Source: CAYGFH01 sp964356315
GTDB lineage: Bacteria; Patescibacteriota; Microgenomatia; UBA10105; UBA927
Length of the DNA: 14,382 bases
Assembly (NCBI GenBank): GCA_964356315.1
Contig: CAYHHA010000035.1
Coordinates: forward strand, 1 to 14,382
Direction of reading: 5' to 3'
Shown piece by piece: positions 12,664-14,382 of the stretch. The position numbers and the translations under genes are program-made. The notes under the pieces are model-generated. The model saw nothing but the letters and a program-made list of their open reading frames with translations. It had not been told where the DNA came from and searched no databases. Each line of letters starts with the position of its first letter. Positions within the stretch are counted from its first letter, which is position 1.

Positions 12664-13227
12664 CTACTGATTAAACTCCACAGGATTGTAGGAGAATGGG
12701 ATCGTGAGATCGGCGTACTGCATCATGGGTTCGATATATTTCTGATGATTTTTTTCCACAGTAATGGACCAAGCGAGCGTGTCTATATCATTTCTTCCTT
12801 TTTGCACATCTCGAATCATGCGACGAGCGACTCTAATTTCCCTTGGGGTATCGACGAAAATTTTGAGTGTCGCGAGTTCCCGAAGAGGAGAGTGGAATGC
12901 GAATATCCCTGGTATGACAATAAATTTATCGGTCGGCTTCATCTGAATGGTCTGGGTTCCTGTTCTGTCGCTCGTGACCATATCATAGACGGGGATGGTA
13001 ACGGGTTTTCCTGTTTTTAGTTCTACGACGGTGCGGGCGACATCTGCGATATCTACGGATTCTGGAGCGTCGAAATCATAGGTGCCATCTGCTTGTGGAA
13101 TCATTTTTTCTTTGCCAACATAAAAATGATCCATTTCCAAAATGAATGCATTGGTGAACATTTTGGCAAATACAGATTTGCCTGAACATGAACCGCCACA
13201 GATGAGAATAGTTGAAATAGTTTCCAT
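12664..13227 (-). CDS. udk: Uridine kinase
   Basis: Phosphorylates uridine (and usually cytidine) to the monophosphate in pyrimidine salvage; cytosolic P-loop kinase. 187 residues from the minus-strand ATG at 13227. The longer frame to 13281 would start upstream of the -10 box and is rejected. Walker A GGSCSGKS is at 11-18, MDHFY follows at about 32-36 where uridine kinases have an acidic catalytic Asp, then DFDAPES, PVYDMVTSDRT, FVDTPREIRVARRMIRDV and YIEPMMQYADLTIP. All are in the order and spacing of Udk, although the protein is shorter than the roughly 210 residues common in the family. It lies next to the UMP kinase gene on the other strand, the enzyme for the following step. No CTP/GTP regulation can be read. 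Confidence 0.88.
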   Translation of the reverse strand: METISTILICGGSCSGKSVFAKMFTNAFILEMDHFYVGKEKMIPQADGTYDFDAPESVDIADVARTVVELKTGKPVTIPVYDMVTSDRTGTQTIQMKPTDKFIVIPGIFAFHSPLRELATLKIFVDTPREIRVARRMIRDVQKGRNDIDTLAWSITVEKNHQKYIEPMMQYADLTIPFSYNPVEFNQ

Positions 13228-13235
13228 ATATGAGG

Positions 13236-13265
13236 AGTATACTTCGGAAATGGTGCATTTGAAAA
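13236..13265 (-). promoter_or_regulatory. Promoter of uridine kinase, near-leaderless
   Basis: On the minus strand the -10 TATACT occupies 13241-13236 and the -35 TTTTCA lies at 13265-13260 with 18-bp spacing. The ATG at 13227 begins 8 bases after the -10, leaving a leader of at most one or two bases. Confidence 0.6.
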
Positions 13266-13275
13266 GACCGCTCGG

Positions 13276-13289
13276 AATCAAATTTGATT
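13276..13289. promoter_or_regulatory. 14-bp perfect palindrome upstream of the uridine kinase promoter
   Basis: AATCAAATTTGATT is its own reverse complement and ends 11 bases upstream of the uridine kinase -35. AAATTTGAT recurs at 13357-13365 in the same intergenic region. This is a candidate regulator site for one or both divergent pyrimidine genes. The function is inference, since AT-rich palindromes also arise by chance. Confidence 0.45.
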
Positions 13290-13396
13290 GAATCGCTGCT
13301 CACGGCGACATTCAGATGATCTCTATCACCTGCTAAGTTCGAAAGCGATGTCAACAAAATTTGATCCCTTCACATTCTTTATTCACTTTTTTTCGT

Positions 13397-13438
13397 AACT
13401 TTATAACTTATGAACTTTATACACTTTACGAACTTGTA
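13397..13438. repeat. Degenerate 8-bp repeat AACTTTAT
   Basis: Units are AACTTTAT (13397), AACTTATG (13405), AACTTTAT (13413), a 10-base variant ACACTTTACG (13421) and AACTTGTA (13431). It lies in the divergent intergenic region between uridine kinase and UMP kinase and looks like a decaying member of the short tandem repeats common in this window. Confidence 0.6.
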
Positions 13439-13464
13439 TCGTCTGACATTGAACCGATTTTTGT

Positions 13465-13493
13465 TTGACAAAATGATAACTTTTTAGTAGTAT
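13465..13493 (+). promoter_or_regulatory. Candidate promoter of UMP kinase
   Basis: A perfect TTGACA (13465-13470) with 17-bp spacing to TAGTAT (13488-13493) would give a leader of about 44 nt. A second -10-like TAAAAT (13526-13531), nearer the ATG at 13544, has no convincing -35. Neither start has a clear Shine-Dalgarno. Confidence 0.45.
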
Positions 13494-13543
13494 ACGCAGA
13501 AGTGGCGTTGTGACGGGAAATGTTGTAAAATATTTAACATCAT

Positions 13544-14248
13544 ATGACTCTTAAAGGCGATGTAGTAGTACTTTCTCTCGGTGGATCGCTCGTTGTCCCC
13601 AATGGTGGAATTGATATTGAATTTTTAACCCAATTTAATACATTTATACGAAATCAGATCTCCTCAAAAAAGAGGAGATTTTTTATAACTGTCGGTGGTG
13701 GTGGGACAACACGACATTATCAACAAGCAGCACAATCTGTTAGGTCCGAGCATGTTGACGATGTGGATTTGGATTGGTTGGGACTTCACGCAACAAGACT
13801 TAATGCACAATTGGTGCGCACGATATTTCGAGATATTGCGGATGTTCGCGTCATAAAACACTATGAAGTTATTTTGAAAATTGATGCGCCGATTGCAATC
13901 GCGGCGGGATGGAAGCCTGGATGGAGTACAGATTATTGCGCCGTGACTCTTTGCCAAGATTATGGCATCCATCAGGCGATTAATTTAACAAATATCGATC
14001 ACGTCTATAGCGCAGACCCTCGAACGAATCCATCTGCAAAACCTCTTTCTGATCTTTCTTGGGAAGCGTACCGAAAAATGATAGGGGACAAATGGATCCC
14101 AGGGATGAATGCTCCGTTTGATCCGATTGCTTCGAAGCTTGCACAAGACCTCAACGTAACCGTAAAAATCCTCAATGGGAAAAATTTGGACAACCTCGCC
14201 AAAGCCCTCGATGAGAAAGAATTTGAAGGAACGACGATACATAACTAA
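13544..14248 (+). CDS. pyrH: UMP kinase, archaeal-type (amino acid kinase family)
   Basis: Converts UMP to UDP with ATP, feeding RNA, DNA and sugar-nucleotide synthesis; cytosolic. 234 residues. Motifs of the amino acid kinase fold are visible in order: LSLGGSLVVP (10-19), ITVGGGGTTRHY (48-59), GWKPGWSTD, INLTNIDHVYSADPRTNP, GMNAPFDPIASKLAQDL and the C-terminal KEFEGTTIHN. The end (GTTI) and the TN(I/V)D.VY.ADP block fit the archaeal UMP kinase subgroup better than the E. coli type, as often seen in Patescibacteria. The first GxxGGG region is interrupted at nucleotide level by a terminator-like hairpin (13658-13684, codons 39-47). The gene is divergent from uridine kinase. The start ATG at 13544 is the first in frame. 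Confidence 0.88.
   Translation: MTLKGDVVVLSLGGSLVVPNGGIDIEFLTQFNTFIRNQISSKKRRFFITVGGGGTTRHYQQAAQSVRSEHVDDVDLDWLGLHATRLNAQLVRTIFRDIADVRVIKHYEVILKIDAPIAIAAGWKPGWSTDYCAVTLCQDYGIHQAINLTNIDHVYSADPRTNPSAKPLSDLSWEAYRKMIGDKWIPGMNAPFDPIASKLAQDLNVTVKILNGKNLDNLAKALDEKEFEGTTIHN
13658..13684 (+). terminator. Terminator-like hairpin inside the UMP kinase gene
   Basis: ATCTCCTC (13658-13665) and GAGGAGAT (13672-13679) form a perfect 8-bp stem with an A6 loop, followed directly by a T-run (13679-13684). These are the standard elements of an intrinsic terminator, located 115 bases into the coding region. It encodes part of QISSKKRRFF. It could act as an intragenic attenuator or be a by-product of codons for Lys, Arg and Phe. 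Confidence 0.55.
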
Positions 14249-14251
14249 TGA

Positions 14252-14382
14252 GTAGCTTCGTAGCTTAGCGCGCCTGGAAGTAGCTTCGACATTGTAGTGA
14301 GGGGTAGGTAGTATGTAGTAAGGGAAAAGTGGCTTAGTGGCTTAGTGGCTTAGTGGCTTAGTGGCTTAGTGGCTTAGTGGCT
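14252..14382. repeat. 8-bp repeats GTAGCTTM / GTGGCTTA behind UMP kinase
   Basis: Degenerate units GTAGCTTC (14252), GTAGCTTA (14260) and GTAGCTTC (14280) follow the pyrH stop. After a GT-rich stretch comes a clean array of GTGGCTTA from 14329 to the window end, six full units and a partial one. It differs from the ftsH-side array only by A to G at the third base and probably continues beyond the window. No gene is seen in these 134 bases. Confidence 0.88.

Noticed and set aside
13228..13281. Longer start of uridine kinase at 13281
   Set aside because: The -10 box TATACT lies between this codon and the P-loop, and the extra 18 residues precede the first beta strand without any similarity.
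1..14382. TGA read as glycine, as in Gracilibacteria
   Set aside because: TGA serves as the stop of at least five genes here (for example 3751, 4167, 6426, 6710, 10436) and the proteins end at natural lengths.

Overview
The window reads as a chromosomal segment of a small-genome bacterium, most likely a member of the Candidate Phyla Radiation (Patescibacteria). This assignment is inference. It rests on an archaeal-type UMP kinase, a 5'-3' exonuclease standing alone without its polymerase, short degenerate tandem repeats both between and inside genes, and many first genes whose promoters leave no room for a leader. TGA ends several genes and is not needed as a sense codon, so the TGA-recoding lineages (Gracilibacteria, Absconditabacteria) are unlikely. 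No rRNA, tRNA, CRISPR array or transposase was seen.

Layout. Positions 1-2156: heptamer repeats, an extended -10 promoter with a palindrome across the start point, a leader hairpin, and ftsH. Positions 2157-3453: 8-bp and 7-bp repeats, then a stand-alone PolA-type 5'-3' exonuclease carrying two repeat-derived insertions. Positions 3464-4169: a VapBC-like ribbon-helix-helix/PIN toxin-antitoxin pair with a candidate operator. Positions 4147-5477: the diverged first 14 codons of a lost glycosyltransferase, a strong hairpin, then an intact GT4-type glycosyltransferase, itself expanded by two heptamer arrays. Positions 5472-6428: a Fic-family protein with an inhibitory motif, a likely C-terminal DNA-binding domain and repeated boxes around its promoter. 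Positions 6446-6749: a 69-residue acidic protein of unknown role and a dispersed-repeat element. Positions 6764-10438: an overlapping three-gene operon, ABC ATPase, ABC-2 permease and a large HD-domain protein. Positions 10550-12654: a second large HD protein homologous to the first. Positions 12664-13289 (minus strand): a uridine kinase. Positions 13465-14248: an archaeal-type UMP kinase with a terminator-like hairpin inside its coding sequence. The window closes in 8-bp repeats.

How the genes work together. Uridine kinase and UMP kinase catalyse successive steps (uridine to UMP to UDP) and lie next to each other on opposite strands. The ABC exporter and first HD protein are translationally coupled, so they probably act together; the second HD protein is a diverged paralogue with its own promoter. 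Two translation modes seem to coexist. Genes at the head of a transcript (exonuclease, vapB, fic, ABC ATPase, uridine kinase) have a -10 box 6-8 nt before the ATG, implying leaderless mRNAs. Several genes inside operons or behind leaders carry clear Shine-Dalgarno sequences.

The most interesting items are: the tandem pair of unfamiliar HD proteins with a shared C-terminal signature; heptamer arrays that entered two genes without breaking the frame; a clamp-binding-like QQELF at the extreme end of the repeat tail of the exonuclease; the glycosyltransferase remnant behind vapC; and the intragenic terminator in the UMP kinase gene.
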